From NCBI RefSeq assembly GCF_001577755.1, contig NZ_CP010776.1, positions 1,550,001-1,614,000 of the forward strand: a DNA stretch of 64,000 nucleotides. Direction: 5' to 3'. The notes under the pieces are model-generated. The model was given only the letters and a program-made list of their open reading frames with translations, was not told the origin of the DNA and ran no database searches. Positions 17,922-26,357 of this stretch are shown piece after piece. Each line of letters begins with the position of its first letter. The stretch's first letter is position 1. Origin of the DNA: Rufibacter sp. DG15C (GTDB lineage Bacteria; Bacteroidota; Bacteroidia; Cytophagales; Hymenobacteraceae). Position numbers and translations under genes: made by a program.

Positions 17922-19245
17922 GCCTTTTCGCGCACTGCTTCTCCTTTCAGGTCTTGTTATTGGGTCGCATGTACAAGCGCAACAACTCGCCAACTCGCCG
18001 TATTCACGGTTTGGAGTGGGTGATGTAGTGCAGGGCACCGGCGGTGTTCGTAATTTTGGAATGGGGAATGTGGGAATAGCCACCGCCAGCTTGGGCGCGG
18101 TCAATGACATAAACCCTGCGCTCCTGTATTACAACAACATGGTGACCTTTGAGGCCGCGGTTATCTCTGAACTCAAAAAGCTGGAAGACAGAACAGACTC
18201 ACAGGTAGACGGCAAGACCAACCTCAACTACTTGGCGTTGTCTATTCCAATCACTAGCAGATGGACTGCCTCTGTAGGTCTTAAGCCTTACAGCCGCGTC
18301 AACTACAATACTATTTTCACTTCTCCAGTGCTTAATCCGTCTACGGGTAGTACAGTGGCTACTTCTTACACAGAATACAGAGGAAGCGGCGGCCTGAATG
18401 AGGTGCATTTCTCGCATGGAGTTTCTTTGGCCCCTGGATTGACTATTGGTGCGGCGGGTTCTTACATCTTCGGGACTATTGAGAAAGACGCCTCTACTAT
18501 TTTAGTAGAGAACGGCGAAACAGACATCTCAGCGGTACAAAAGGCCTTGGTGCACAGCACTACCAAATACTCTGGGTTTATGTTCAAAGGCGGCACCCAC
18601 TACCGCAGAAAGCTGGCAGACAAATGGAACGTAGGCGTAGGTGCTACTTACACCGCTCAGTCTGTTCTGGACGCCGATAGACAGGTGAGCCAAGAACGCA
18701 GAAGGGTAGATGAGTCTATTGTGTCTCAAGTATTGGTAGACAGTCTAGGCGGCTATAGCACCCTTCCGCAGAACCTACAGGTAGGATTAGCCTTGGACAA
18801 TGCCAAGAACTTGGTGATGGGGTTAGATTTTGCTTCATACAAAGGATCTGAGTTTAGAGGATTCAGCAGTGAAAAGAACGCCGGCCGCCAGGAACTAGGG
18901 GACGGCTATAGAATTGGCTTGGGCGGTGAATTTACGCCAGACGCCGGTTCTGTAAGTTCTTACCTGAAGCGTATGACCTACCGTGTGGGTGGTTACTACA
19001 GCGCCAATGAGGTAATGGCCAGCACAGGCGTACAAGAAGTAAAAGACATGGGCCTTACCTGGGGCTTCACCTTGCCGTTGGGCAGAGGCGTTCGTCCGCC
19101 AGACTATACTCAAGCCTTGGTTAACACCAGCTTCGCAGTAGGTCGCCTAGAAGGAAAGCAAACCGAATTGGAAGAGCTTTACTTTAGAGTGAACCTGGGC
19201 ATCAACTTTAACAGCCGCTGGTTCATCAAGCGTAAGTTTGACTAA
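17914..19245 (+). CDS. outer-membrane beta-barrel protein of the coaX-lptC cluster
   Basis: 443 residues with a signal peptide (..GSHVQA/QQ). The mature start SPYSRFGVGDV and NFGMGNVGIATASLGAVNDINPAL resembles FadL/PorV-like barrels of Bacteroidota, whose N-terminal hatch region carries the pattern AxxGxxxxxxxDxxxxxxNPA. The rest alternates beta strands and turns, and the end KRKFD is atypically charged. It overlaps coaX by 8 bp. Placement between coaX and lptC suggests an envelope role, but cargo or ligand is unknown. Confidence 0.8.
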   Translation: MYKPFRALLLLSGLVIGSHVQAQQLANSPYSRFGVGDVVQGTGGVRNFGMGNVGIATASLGAVNDINPALLYYNNMVTFEAAVISELKKLEDRTDSQVDGKTNLNYLALSIPITSRWTASVGLKPYSRVNYNTIFTSPVLNPSTGSTVATSYTEYRGSGGLNEVHFSHGVSLAPGLTIGAAGSYIFGTIEKDASTILVENGETDISAVQKALVHSTTKYSGFMFKGGTHYRRKLADKWNVGVGATYTAQSVLDADRQVSQERRRVDESIVSQVLVDSLGGYSTLPQNLQVGLALDNAKNLVMGLDFASYKGSEFRGFSSEKNAGRQELGDGYRIGLGGEFTPDAGSVSSYLKRMTYRVGGYYSANEVMASTGVQEVKDMGLTWGFTLPLGRGVRPPDYTQALVNTSFAVGRLEGKQTELEELYFRVNLGINFNSRWFIKRKFD

Positions 19246-19290
19246 TCCCGGGGTAGCGCTGTCCATTTTATAAACCAAAACTTCTCCTAC

Positions 19291-19821
19291 ATGAAGGCAT
19301 ACGCTGTGTACGTGCTGGCATTGTTGGCCCTGGTGAGCGTAAGCTGCTCTGGGTCTGGAGATGAGGCGGTCAAAGTGGTGCAGTACAAAGGCCCAGAGGC
19401 CGAGACCAAGGACCTGGTTACCATTTATAGTGATTCGGCCAAGACCGTCTTGAAGATGACCGCGCCACTGGAGCAGAAGATGCAGAACGGTGACATTCTT
19501 TACCCCAAAGGACTGCACATCACCTTTTATGAAGAAGGCAAACCGTCCAGCGTGGTGTCTTCTAAGTACGGCAAGTATGACCAGTCCAAGGACCAGTACT
19601 TTGTGCGCAACAACGTGGTGGTTAAGAACATCACCAAGAATGAGCAGCTCAACACAGAGGAGCTGTACTGGGACAAGAAGAAACGCATCATCTTCACAGA
19701 AAAGTTTGTGCGCATCACCAGTGCCAAAGAGGTTGCCACCGGGCACGGCCTCACCGCTAATGAGGATTTCTCAGACTATCAGATTAAAAACTTCTCGGGT
19801 AGCTTTACCCTGCAGCAATGA
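19291..19821 (+). CDS. lptC: LPS export protein LptC
   Basis: 176 residues. A lipoprotein signal ends in LVSVSC with Cys19 as the lipidation site, unlike the membrane-anchored enterobacterial LptC. The body is beta-rich with the LptC/LptA-like pattern ILYPKGLHITFYEEGKPSSVVSSKYGKYDQ and VVVKNITKNEQLNTEELYWDKKK. LptC bridges the LptBFG transporter to LptA in moving LPS across the periplasm. Its TGA overlaps the ATG of the next small gene (ATGA). Confidence 0.88.
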   Translation: MKAYAVYVLALLALVSVSCSGSGDEAVKVVQYKGPEAETKDLVTIYSDSAKTVLKMTAPLEQKMQNGDILYPKGLHITFYEEGKPSSVVSSKYGKYDQSKDQYFVRNNVVVKNITKNEQLNTEELYWDKKKRIIFTEKFVRITSAKEVATGHGLTANEDFSDYQIKNFSGSFTLQQ

Positions 19822-19973
19822 CCATTAAGCAAACTATTTACTTGGCTCTTTCTGTAGTGGCCATTGTGATTGGCATTCACCGCGCTACGCAGGACGGCAT
19901 TGTGGAGAGCTACTGGATTTTCATGATCGCCATGATCTTTCTATTCCTTTTTCGTATGAACAAAGGGAAATAA
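19818..19973 (+). CDS. 51-residue membrane protein between lptC and gldE-like gene
   Basis: An open frame of 51 residues starts at an ATG overlapping the lptC stop by the ATGA arrangement and ends 19 bp before the next gene. It has two hydrophobic segments, TIYLALSVVAIVIGI and SYWIFMIAMIFLFLFRM, flanked by polar residues, and ends MNKGK. The coupling and the tight packing argue that it is a real gene of the operon. No function can be given; a small membrane partner of the Lpt or GldE-like proteins is possible. Confidence 0.72.
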   Translation: MTIKQTIYLALSVVAIVIGIHRATQDGIVESYWIFMIAMIFLFLFRMNKGK

Positions 19974-19992
19974 GCCTCGTTCCTTCCACTGA

Positions 19993-21267
19993 ATGGATTC
20001 AGACATACCCTACATACTTCTTAGCCTGGGAGCAATCCTGCTATTATTATTAGCCACTAGTGAAGTGGCCTTGCGGCACCTCAATCCAGTGGTGGCCAAA
20101 TTAGAGGCAACCGAACAAAAAAGCCTGATCGGGTTCCTCCTTCGCCGCGAATCTCAAGTCTTTCTTACCATCCAACTGGGCCTGGGCATTGGCCTGCTTC
20201 TGTTTGCCGCGGGGCTATATGAGGTAGTCTATACGCTGCTCCTGGATAAAACCGCGCTCATGCACAGCCTGGTCATGGTATTGGCCGCCGGCAGTACGTT
20301 TCTAGTAAGCTGGCTGCTTTTTTTAAGCGTGGGCATGATGGCCTCTTTGGCGACCAGCGGTAAAATCATCAGGATTCTGTCTGGCCCCTTGACCTTGGTG
20401 TGGGTGCTTCTTTATCCTTTTACTGCTGCGGTGAACGTTGTTTTTGGCCTGTTTTCTGGAAAAGACACCAAAAACGAAGAGGAGCTGCTGACCAATGCGC
20501 TGGCGTTTGAGCCTTTCGCTACCAAGCTACCCACCCCAGAGGAGTCTACCCTGGCCTTATTAGCCACCGAAGAGGTGGACAGCAAAATTTTCCACAATGC
20601 CTTGGAGTTCAAGAACGTGAAGGTGCGTGAGTGCATGGTGCCCCGCACCGAGATTGACGCCCTTGAGCTAGAAGCTGGCGTTGACGCCCTGCGTGAAGCC
20701 TTCATTGAAACCGGCCACTCCAAAATCCTCATCTACCAAGATTCTCTGGATCATATTCTGGGCTACTGCCACCAGTTCAGTCTGTTTGACCAACCCAAGA
20801 GCCTGCAAGACATCCTTATGCCCATGGAGGCGGTGCCGGAGACCATGCTGGCGCGCGAGTTATTTGTCAAGTTCATTACAGACCACCGCAGCATTGTGTT
20901 GGTGGTGGACGAGTTTGGCGGCACGTCTGGCATTGTAACCTTAGAGGACGTGATGGAGGAGATCTTTGGCGATATCAACGATGAGTATGACGAGGAGGAC
21001 CTGCTGGAGCAGACCTTGCCAGAGCCCAACACCTACCTGTTCTCGGCGCGCCAGGAGATTGACTACCTCAATGAGGAATATGCCTTGAACCTGCCAGAGG
21101 GAGACTATGAAACCTTGGGCGGGTTTATTTTATCTGTGCTGGAAGAAATCCCCTCTACCGGAGACATAATCACGGTCTTACCCTTTGAAATACGCATTCT
21201 GTCCATGGATGAGCACCGCATCAACACCGTGCACCTGTCTGTCAAGAATCCCTACCCAGAAGAATAA
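19993..21267 (+). CDS. gldE: GldE-like CNNM/CBS domain membrane protein (HlyC/CorC family)
   Basis: 424 residues. A DUF21/CNNM membrane domain covers about residues 5-150 with four hydrophobic segments. A linker follows, then a CBS pair (about 205-330, with VRECMVPRTEI and LVVDEFGGTSGIVTLEDVMEEIFGDI) and a C-terminal CorC_HlyC domain to the end. GldE is an accessory gliding and secretion protein in flavobacteria, and other members of the family move divalent cations. The linker at residues 149-161 is encoded by an in-frame copy of the dispersed palindrome (VFGLFSGKDTKN). The gldE name is by homology and context only. Confidence 0.85.
   Translation: MDSDIPYILLSLGAILLLLLATSEVALRHLNPVVAKLEATEQKSLIGFLLRRESQVFLTIQLGLGIGLLLFAAGLYEVVYTLLLDKTALMHSLVMVLAAGSTFLVSWLLFLSVGMMASLATSGKIIRILSGPLTLVWVLLYPFTAAVNVVFGLFSGKDTKNEEELLTNALAFEPFATKLPTPEESTLALLATEEVDSKIFHNALEFKNVKVRECMVPRTEIDALELEAGVDALREAFIETGHSKILIYQDSLDHILGYCHQFSLFDQPKSLQDILMPMEAVPETMLARELFVKFITDHRSIVLVVDEFGGTSGIVTLEDVMEEIFGDINDEYDEEDLLEQTLPEPNTYLFSARQEIDYLNEEYALNLPEGDYETLGGFILSVLEEIPSTGDIITVLPFEIRILSMDEHRINTVHLSVKNPYPEE
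20439..20476. repeat. dispersed palindrome copy 9, inside the gldE-like coding region
   Basis: 38 bp aligned with the family. The left 24 bases (from GTTTTTGGCC through GGAAAA) match the consensus exactly, and the right end CAAAAACG is kept. The usual TAGGCC is GACACC here, which removes an in-frame TAG. It encodes the linker between membrane and CBS domains. Confidence 0.8.
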
Positions 21268-21349
21268 CTGGCCGCTAGGCACTTATATTTTGATTTTACC
21301 ACTTATTCAGATTATTTTGCATAACGCATAAAATACGTCAATTACTTAC

Positions 21350-23455
21350 ATGGCATTAATTAACAAGATTCGGGAGAAGTCAGGCTTCGCTATTGGTGCG
21401 ATTGCTGTGGGCTTACTTTTTTTCATTGTGTTGGGAGACTTGCTGGGACCTAATTCCCGGTTGTTCAATGACAAAATGGTAGTGGGGGAGATTGCCGGGC
21501 ATGAGGTGCCTGTGCAAGACTTTGAGCTCATGGTGGAGGAAGCCAAGAACAACTACGCACAGCAGTACGGTCGTCAGCCCGGTGAAGCCGAAATGGCACA
21601 ATTGCGTGAGCAGACCTGGAACCAGCTGGTATTCAAATACGCCTTTGAAGAGGAGTTTGAGAAACTGGGCTTAGGAGTTTCTGATGATGAGCTGTATGAC
21701 ATGGTGCAGGGCAAGAACATCCACCCTGCCATCAGACAGATGTTCACAGACCAGCAGACGGGACAGTTTGATATAAACAGAGTTCGCCAGACGTTGCAAA
21801 ACCTAAAGACCATGGACCCTGCCCAGCGCGAGTCTTGGTACAAGTACGAGGCAGAACTGGCCACAGACCGCCTTCGTAACAAATACTACAACCTGTTCAC
21901 GCTGTCTAACTACGTGACCACCGAAGAAGTGAAGCGCTACAACGCAGAGCAGAACAGCCGCGCAGCCATGAAATACCTGTTCATCCCGTATTTCACCATC
22001 TCTGATTCTGCCGTGAAGGTAACGGACAACCAGTTGCAGGACTACCTGGACAAGAACAAGAAGAAGTTTGAAGTAGAAGAAGGACGTTCTATCTCTTACG
22101 TGACCATTCCAGTGTCTGCCTCTAGAGAAGACAGCACCGAGTACCAGAAAGAGACCTCTGAGCTAGCCGCTGAATTCAGCAAGACCCAGAACGACTCCCT
22201 TTTTGTGAAAGCCGAGTCTGACACGCCTTACAACGGTGCGTTTGTATCTGTGAGCGAGTTGCCAGAAGCGTTGAGAACCCAGACTCTAGAGCAAGGTAAA
22301 CTGTACGGTCCTTTCATGGAGAACGGCACGTTCAGCTTGATCAAAGTAACCGGTGTGAAAGACGGTGGTACGCCTTCTGCCCGCGCCAGCCACATCTTGA
22401 TCAAACCAGAAAACACTACCCCAGAGGCCAAGGCCGCTGCTAAGACAAAAGCCCAGGACATCTACAACCAAATCAAAGGCGGTGCTGACTTTGCCATGAT
22501 GGCGGCCAAGCACGGTACTGACGGAACAGCCTCACAAGGCGGTGACCTAGGTTGGTTTACCCAAGGCCGCATGGTGCCAGCGTTTGAGAAAGCAGTATTT
22601 GGTGCCTCTTCTGCCGGATTGTTGCCTAACTTGGTAGAGACTGAATATGGTTTCCACATTGTGAAAGTAACGGCACCTAAAACCAGCAAGTCGTACCAAT
22701 TGGCGCAGGTGACCCGCACCATCACGCCAAGCGATGCCTCTAGAGAAGACGCCTTCAGAAGAGCCAGCATCTTGGCCTCTGAGAGCAAAAATGCAGATGA
22801 GTTTGAGAAAGCCATCGCCAAAGAAAAAGGCCTGGTAAAAGCTGAAGCCAAGAACATCACCGCCGCTGACCGTGGCGTAAACAACTTGCAGAACGCCCGT
22901 GAACTGGTGCGTTGGGCTTTTGACAAAGAAACCGAAGTTGGAAAAGTTTCTCCGGTCATGACCTTGGACGACCAGTACGTAGTAGCCGTGTTAACCGGCA
23001 AGCGTGAAAAAGGAACCGCCAAAGTAGCTGATGTGAAAGACGAGTTGACCGCCGCCGTGCGCAATGAGTTAAAGGCAAAGCAAATCCAGGAGAAATTGGG
23101 TAAAATCACAGGCACCTTGGAGCAAGCCGCCGCTAAATATGGTCCAAATGCCATCGTTCGTTCAGTGACGGATGTAACGCTTGCTACGGCCAACGCGCAA
23201 GGATTGGGCTTTGAGCCGGTGGCTGTGGGCAACGCCTTCGGGTTGAAGCCAGGACAGCGCACGCAGCCTATCCAAGGCGAAGCCGGTGTAGTGGTGATGG
23301 AAATGACCAGCGTGACGCCAGCCCCTCCGGTAACGGACGTAAACACCTTCAAGCAGCAACTAGCCGGTCAGCGTGCCGGCCGTGTGCAAGGTGCTATCTA
23401 TGAGGCCGTTAAGAAAAACGCCAACGTAGAAGACAACCGCGTACGTTTCTTTTAA
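21350..23455 (+). CDS. ppiD: PpiD/SurA-like periplasmic peptidyl-prolyl isomerase
   Basis: 701 residues. One membrane anchor at about 12-32 places the rest in the periplasm. A SurA_N-type chaperone region follows (GEIAGHEVPVQDFELMVEEAK..), then a parvulin domain from about 346 (ASHILIKPENTTPEAK, GGDLGWFTQGRMVPAFEKAVF, TEYGFHIVKV), and a degenerate second parvulin-like part toward the C-terminus. It helps outer-membrane proteins fold at the Sec exit. It closes the coaX-lptC-gldE cluster and is followed by a strong terminator. Confidence 0.93.
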   Translation: MALINKIREKSGFAIGAIAVGLLFFIVLGDLLGPNSRLFNDKMVVGEIAGHEVPVQDFELMVEEAKNNYAQQYGRQPGEAEMAQLREQTWNQLVFKYAFEEEFEKLGLGVSDDELYDMVQGKNIHPAIRQMFTDQQTGQFDINRVRQTLQNLKTMDPAQRESWYKYEAELATDRLRNKYYNLFTLSNYVTTEEVKRYNAEQNSRAAMKYLFIPYFTISDSAVKVTDNQLQDYLDKNKKKFEVEEGRSISYVTIPVSASREDSTEYQKETSELAAEFSKTQNDSLFVKAESDTPYNGAFVSVSELPEALRTQTLEQGKLYGPFMENGTFSLIKVTGVKDGGTPSARASHILIKPENTTPEAKAAAKTKAQDIYNQIKGGADFAMMAAKHGTDGTASQGGDLGWFTQGRMVPAFEKAVFGASSAGLLPNLVETEYGFHIVKVTAPKTSKSYQLAQVTRTITPSDASREDAFRRASILASESKNADEFEKAIAKEKGLVKAEAKNITAADRGVNNLQNARELVRWAFDKETEVGKVSPVMTLDDQYVVAVLTGKREKGTAKVADVKDELTAAVRNELKAKQIQEKLGKITGTLEQAAAKYGPNAIVRSVTDVTLATANAQGLGFEPVAVGNAFGLKPGQRTQPIQGEAGVVVMEMTSVTPAPPVTDVNTFKQQLAGQRAGRVQGAIYEAVKKNANVEDNRVRFF

Positions 23456-23479
23456 TTAGAAGACAACATCATCTATTGC

Positions 23480-23513
23480 AAAAGCCGCACCCACCGTGCG
23501 GCTTTTGTGTTTT
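23480..23513 (+). terminator. intrinsic terminator after ppiD
   Basis: 11-bp stem AAAAGCCGCAC / GTGCGGCTTTT with a 5-nt loop, then GTGTTTT. A palindrome copy starts 10 bp later. Confidence 0.88.
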
Positions 23514-23523
23514 CAGCCAATAG

Positions 23524-23561
23524 CGTTTTCGGCCTGATTTCTGGAAAATAGGCCGAAAACG
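23524..23561. repeat. dispersed palindrome copy 10 (compensatory variant)
   Basis: 38 bp, arms CGTTTTCGGCC / GGCCGAAAACG: position 7 changed in both arms, keeping the pairing. Flanks ATAG / CTAT extend the stem by 4 bp. Confidence 0.92.
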
Positions 23562-23677
23562 CTATCTTGTAAGAAGGACGCAAGGTCTGGAGCACTGTGA
23601 GACAATCTACGCGCCAGAAATACGTATACTTCCTTCTACATCGTTTATAAAGACATCACCTCTGTTTTAAGAAAGAT

Positions 23678-25513
23678 ATGAGCAAGCGACTGGGTTTGGG
23701 TGGATTGCTAGTGTGCTGGTGCCTTTGCGCCAGTCCGGTGCAGAGCATGGCGCAAACCCAGCCTCAGACGCAAAGCGTGCCAGAGCAGATGGCACTGATT
23801 AAGGAATACCTCCGCAAGAATGAGTTTCAGAAAGCCGAGGTATTGTTAAGCCAGCTCATTGAGCAGGACGTGCAGTTTGGTTTGGTCTACGCAGACTATC
23901 TCAAGACCCTACTGGCCCTCAGTAATTTCAAGGAAGCCGAAAAGCTGGTGAAGCGCGCCCAGAAGAAGTTTCCGGGCGTAGCCAACTACGCCGTGGACGA
24001 GGGCAAGGTGTTGCAGGCCGCCGGCAACAATGCCGCCGCCGAAAAGCAATGGGCGGAGGTGATCCGGTCCGTGAACCCAGAGAACGTGTACAGCGTGGCC
24101 GCCGCCTTCCAGCAGGCCGAGATGTTTGACCAGATGGAACAGGCTTATCTGCAAGCCAGAAAACTGAGCGGTAATGAGAAAGCCTTCGCACCGCAACTGC
24201 TGCAGATCTATTCCTTTCAGCGTAAGAGCGAGCAGTTGATCAACGAGGTCATGCTGCAGGTGAAAAGCAACGCCGTGCCGGTGAACTTCGCGCAGAACAT
24301 GCTCCAGAACACGCTCCGAGACGAAGAGTCCTTAAATCTGCTGGAGTCCAAATTGATGCAGGCCGTGCAGCTGGAGCCAGATGCCACGCCCTTGCAGGAA
24401 CTGCTCATCTGGACCCTGGTGCAACGCAAGGACTTCGGGCCGGCGCTAATGCAGGCCCGGGCGCTGGACCGGCGCACCCAAGGCGGCGGCGAACGCGTGC
24501 TTTCCCTGGCGGACATCAGCTTGCGCAACAAAGACTACGCTACCTCCATTGACGCCTACACCTACCTCATGCAGCAGTACAAAGGCACTGAGGTCTACCC
24601 GGTGGCCCGGCAGCGCATTATCAGGGCCAGAGAGGAGCAGGTCAAAAACACGTTCCCAGTAGACAAGGAGAAGATAAAGCTGCTGGCGCAGGAATATGAA
24701 GCGCTTTTAGTAGAGTTAGGCAGAACTGGCCGCACCTCCGAAATCATCAAAGACCTGGGCGAACTGCAGGCTTTCTACCTGGACCAACCCGAACAAGCCA
24801 TCAAGCACCTGCAGGAAGTGATTGCCCTGCCCGGCGCCAACCCTAACGTGGTGGCAGAGGCCAAACTAGTGCTGGCAGACGTGTACCTCTTGCGCGGCGA
24901 GCCCTGGGAAAGCACCCTGCTCTATAGCCAGGTGGAGAAATCGCATAAGGAACAGCCGCTGGGCTATGAGGCCAAACTGCGCAACGCCCGCCTCAGCTAC
25001 TACAAAGGAGACTTTGAACTGGCCCAAAGCCACCTTGATATCTTGAAACTAGCCACCAGCCGCGAGATTGCCAATGACGCCTTGGACCTGAGCCTTTTGA
25101 TTGTGGACAACACCGGCATGGACACATCTGCCGTTGCCCTCAAAGAATACGCCGCTATTGACTTCTTGGTATTTCAGCATAAAACCGCGGAGGCCCTCAA
25201 AGCCTTGGACGGTCTGCTCACCAAATACCCCGGGCACAGCCTCACCGATGAAATCTATTACCAGAAGGCGCAGTTGCTTTATCAGACCGGCCAGTTTGAA
25301 ATAGCCGCCCAGAACCTGCAGAAGATTATTGACAACCCCAGGTATGACATCCTCTCAGACGACGCCTTGTTCCTGCTGGCCAAAATCAACGAGGAAAACC
25401 TAAAACAGCCTGCCAAAGCGCAGGAACTCTACAACCAACTGCTGGTCAAGTACCCCGGCAGCGTGTTTGTAGCGGAGGCTAGAAAGCGGTTCAGAACGTT
25501 ACGTGGAAGTTGA
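23678..25513 (+). CDS. secreted tetratricopeptide repeat protein
   Basis: 611 residues with a signal peptide (..SMAQ/TQ). The body is a long series of TPR-like helical pairs; examples are FQKAEVLLSQLIEQDVQFGLVY, FKEAEKLVKRAQKKFPG and QFEIAAQNLQKIIDNPRYD, and the C-terminal part resembles outer-membrane assembly TPR lipoproteins such as BamD (QELYNQLLVKYPGSVFVAEARKRF). It lacks a lipobox, so it is likely periplasmic. A scaffold role is inferred; partners are unknown. It stands alone, between two palindrome copies. Confidence 0.85.
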   Translation: MSKRLGLGGLLVCWCLCASPVQSMAQTQPQTQSVPEQMALIKEYLRKNEFQKAEVLLSQLIEQDVQFGLVYADYLKTLLALSNFKEAEKLVKRAQKKFPGVANYAVDEGKVLQAAGNNAAAEKQWAEVIRSVNPENVYSVAAAFQQAEMFDQMEQAYLQARKLSGNEKAFAPQLLQIYSFQRKSEQLINEVMLQVKSNAVPVNFAQNMLQNTLRDEESLNLLESKLMQAVQLEPDATPLQELLIWTLVQRKDFGPALMQARALDRRTQGGGERVLSLADISLRNKDYATSIDAYTYLMQQYKGTEVYPVARQRIIRAREEQVKNTFPVDKEKIKLLAQEYEALLVELGRTGRTSEIIKDLGELQAFYLDQPEQAIKHLQEVIALPGANPNVVAEAKLVLADVYLLRGEPWESTLLYSQVEKSHKEQPLGYEAKLRNARLSYYKGDFELAQSHLDILKLATSREIANDALDLSLLIVDNTGMDTSAVALKEYAAIDFLVFQHKTAEALKALDGLLTKYPGHSLTDEIYYQKAQLLYQTGQFEIAAQNLQKIIDNPRYDILSDDALFLLAKINEENLKQPAKAQELYNQLLVKYPGSVFVAEARKRFRTLRGS

Positions 25514-25522
25514 GAAGAAAAG

Positions 25523-25560
25523 CGTTTTAGGGCTAATTCTCAGGAAATAGGCCAAAAACG
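25523..25560. repeat. dispersed palindrome copy 11
   Basis: 38 bp, CGTTTTAGGGC / GGCCAAAAACG. It starts 9 bp after the TPR gene stop, between convergent genes. Confidence 0.8.
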
Positions 25561-25587
25561 AAGGATTTCTCTTTGGTTAGGTGCGAG

Positions 25588-26025
25588 TTACTTTACCTGT
25601 ATAGATGGGTTAATCTCCTGCAAAGCCTTGACAAACGCCTCCTTATCCTTGGGCGAAAGGTAAATCTCATCCCACTTATGGTAATGCAGGATAAGGCCAT
25701 GGAGGCCCAGCGCCGGCCGCAGCCCGGACCACAAACGTTCCTTCTGTTTGACTATCCTGATCTCTTGAATGGGGATTCTGCCGTGCAGGGGTCCGCACCG
25801 GTAGTAAAGATGATGGCCAGCCACCCGGTAATAGGTGCCAAACCACGTCCAGAGCAGTAGCCCAATCATCGCCAAAGAGAAACCCAAGAAGATCAGCTTC
25901 CCGGCCAAGGACCCTGCCGTCAGGAAGTCTTGAATAGTCATTACTGCCAGAAAAAGGGAAGTGCCTAAAAGGGCCAAGCTGACAAACCAGCTCTTGGAAG
26001 AGGTGAATGTACGGGTGCTGTCCAT
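25588..26025 (-). CDS. PH-domain-like membrane protein
   Basis: 145 residues. Two membrane segments at about 13-32 and 42-63 are followed by a short beta-rich domain with YYRVAGHHLYYRCGPLHGRIPIQEIRIVKQ, which fits the bacterial PH (bPH2/YdbT-like) pattern of a strand pair plus IPxxxIxxV. The end KDKEAFVKALQEINPSIQVK matches the closing helix of these domains, including the FxxxLxxxNP motif. It has no known function. Confidence 0.8.
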   Translation of the reverse strand: MDSTRTFTSSKSWFVSLALLGTSLFLAVMTIQDFLTAGSLAGKLIFLGFSLAMIGLLLWTWFGTYYRVAGHHLYYRCGPLHGRIPIQEIRIVKQKERLWSGLRPALGLHGLILHYHKWDEIYLSPKDKEAFVKALQEINPSIQVK

Positions 26026-26071
26026 TCAGGAAGGTACAAATTGTCTTCCTATAATATCAAGATGACTGCTT

Positions 26072-26109
26072 TGGTTTTGGCGCGTTTTCCAGAAAAGAGG
26101 TCAAGAACG
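26072..26109. repeat. dispersed palindrome copy 12 (degenerate)
   Basis: 38-bp frame with several mismatches in both arms (TGGTTTTGGC / GGTCAAGAACG) and core GTTTTCCAGAAAA kept. It lies between two minus-strand genes. Confidence 0.5.
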
Positions 26110-26118
26110 CTCTGCAAC

Positions 26119-26232
26119 CTACGCGAAGAAGAGGAACAGCAGCCCCAGGAAAAGGAAGAAGGAGAGGTACATGAGGGCGTCCACCAGACCGTAGGCTTTG
26201 TACTTGTGGTAAAATTCTTTCAGGTTTTTCAC
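26119..26232 (-). CDS. 37-residue membrane protein upstream of recJ
   Basis: A short frame with GTG start gives MKNLKEFYHKYKAYG, then a hydrophobic helix of about 20 residues rich in Phe and Leu ending in FFA. Basic amphipathic N-terminus plus one membrane span is typical of real small membrane proteins, and the reading frame closes cleanly before the palindrome copy. It is divergent from recJ. It is shorter than most gene finders report. Function unknown. Confidence 0.55.
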   Translation of the reverse strand: MKNLKEFYHKYKAYGLVDALMYLSFFLFLGLLFLFFA

Positions 26233-26307
26233 GGAAGTCAGGAATTAAAAAAGAGGTTTCAGGATTTCTAACAGCGGGCAAGACGCAACAGTGCCAGATG
26301 AATTCGT

Positions 26308-26315
26308 TATTTTTG
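26308..26315 (+). promoter_or_regulatory. putative -7 element TATTTTTG for recJ
   Basis: Matches TAnnTTTG, 42 bp upstream of the chosen recJ start. It falls inside the longer open frame and so supports the later start codon. Confidence 0.5.
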
Positions 26316-26357
26316 CGCCCGCTTGTCAAATACATTAAACGCCGCAGCAACACACCA

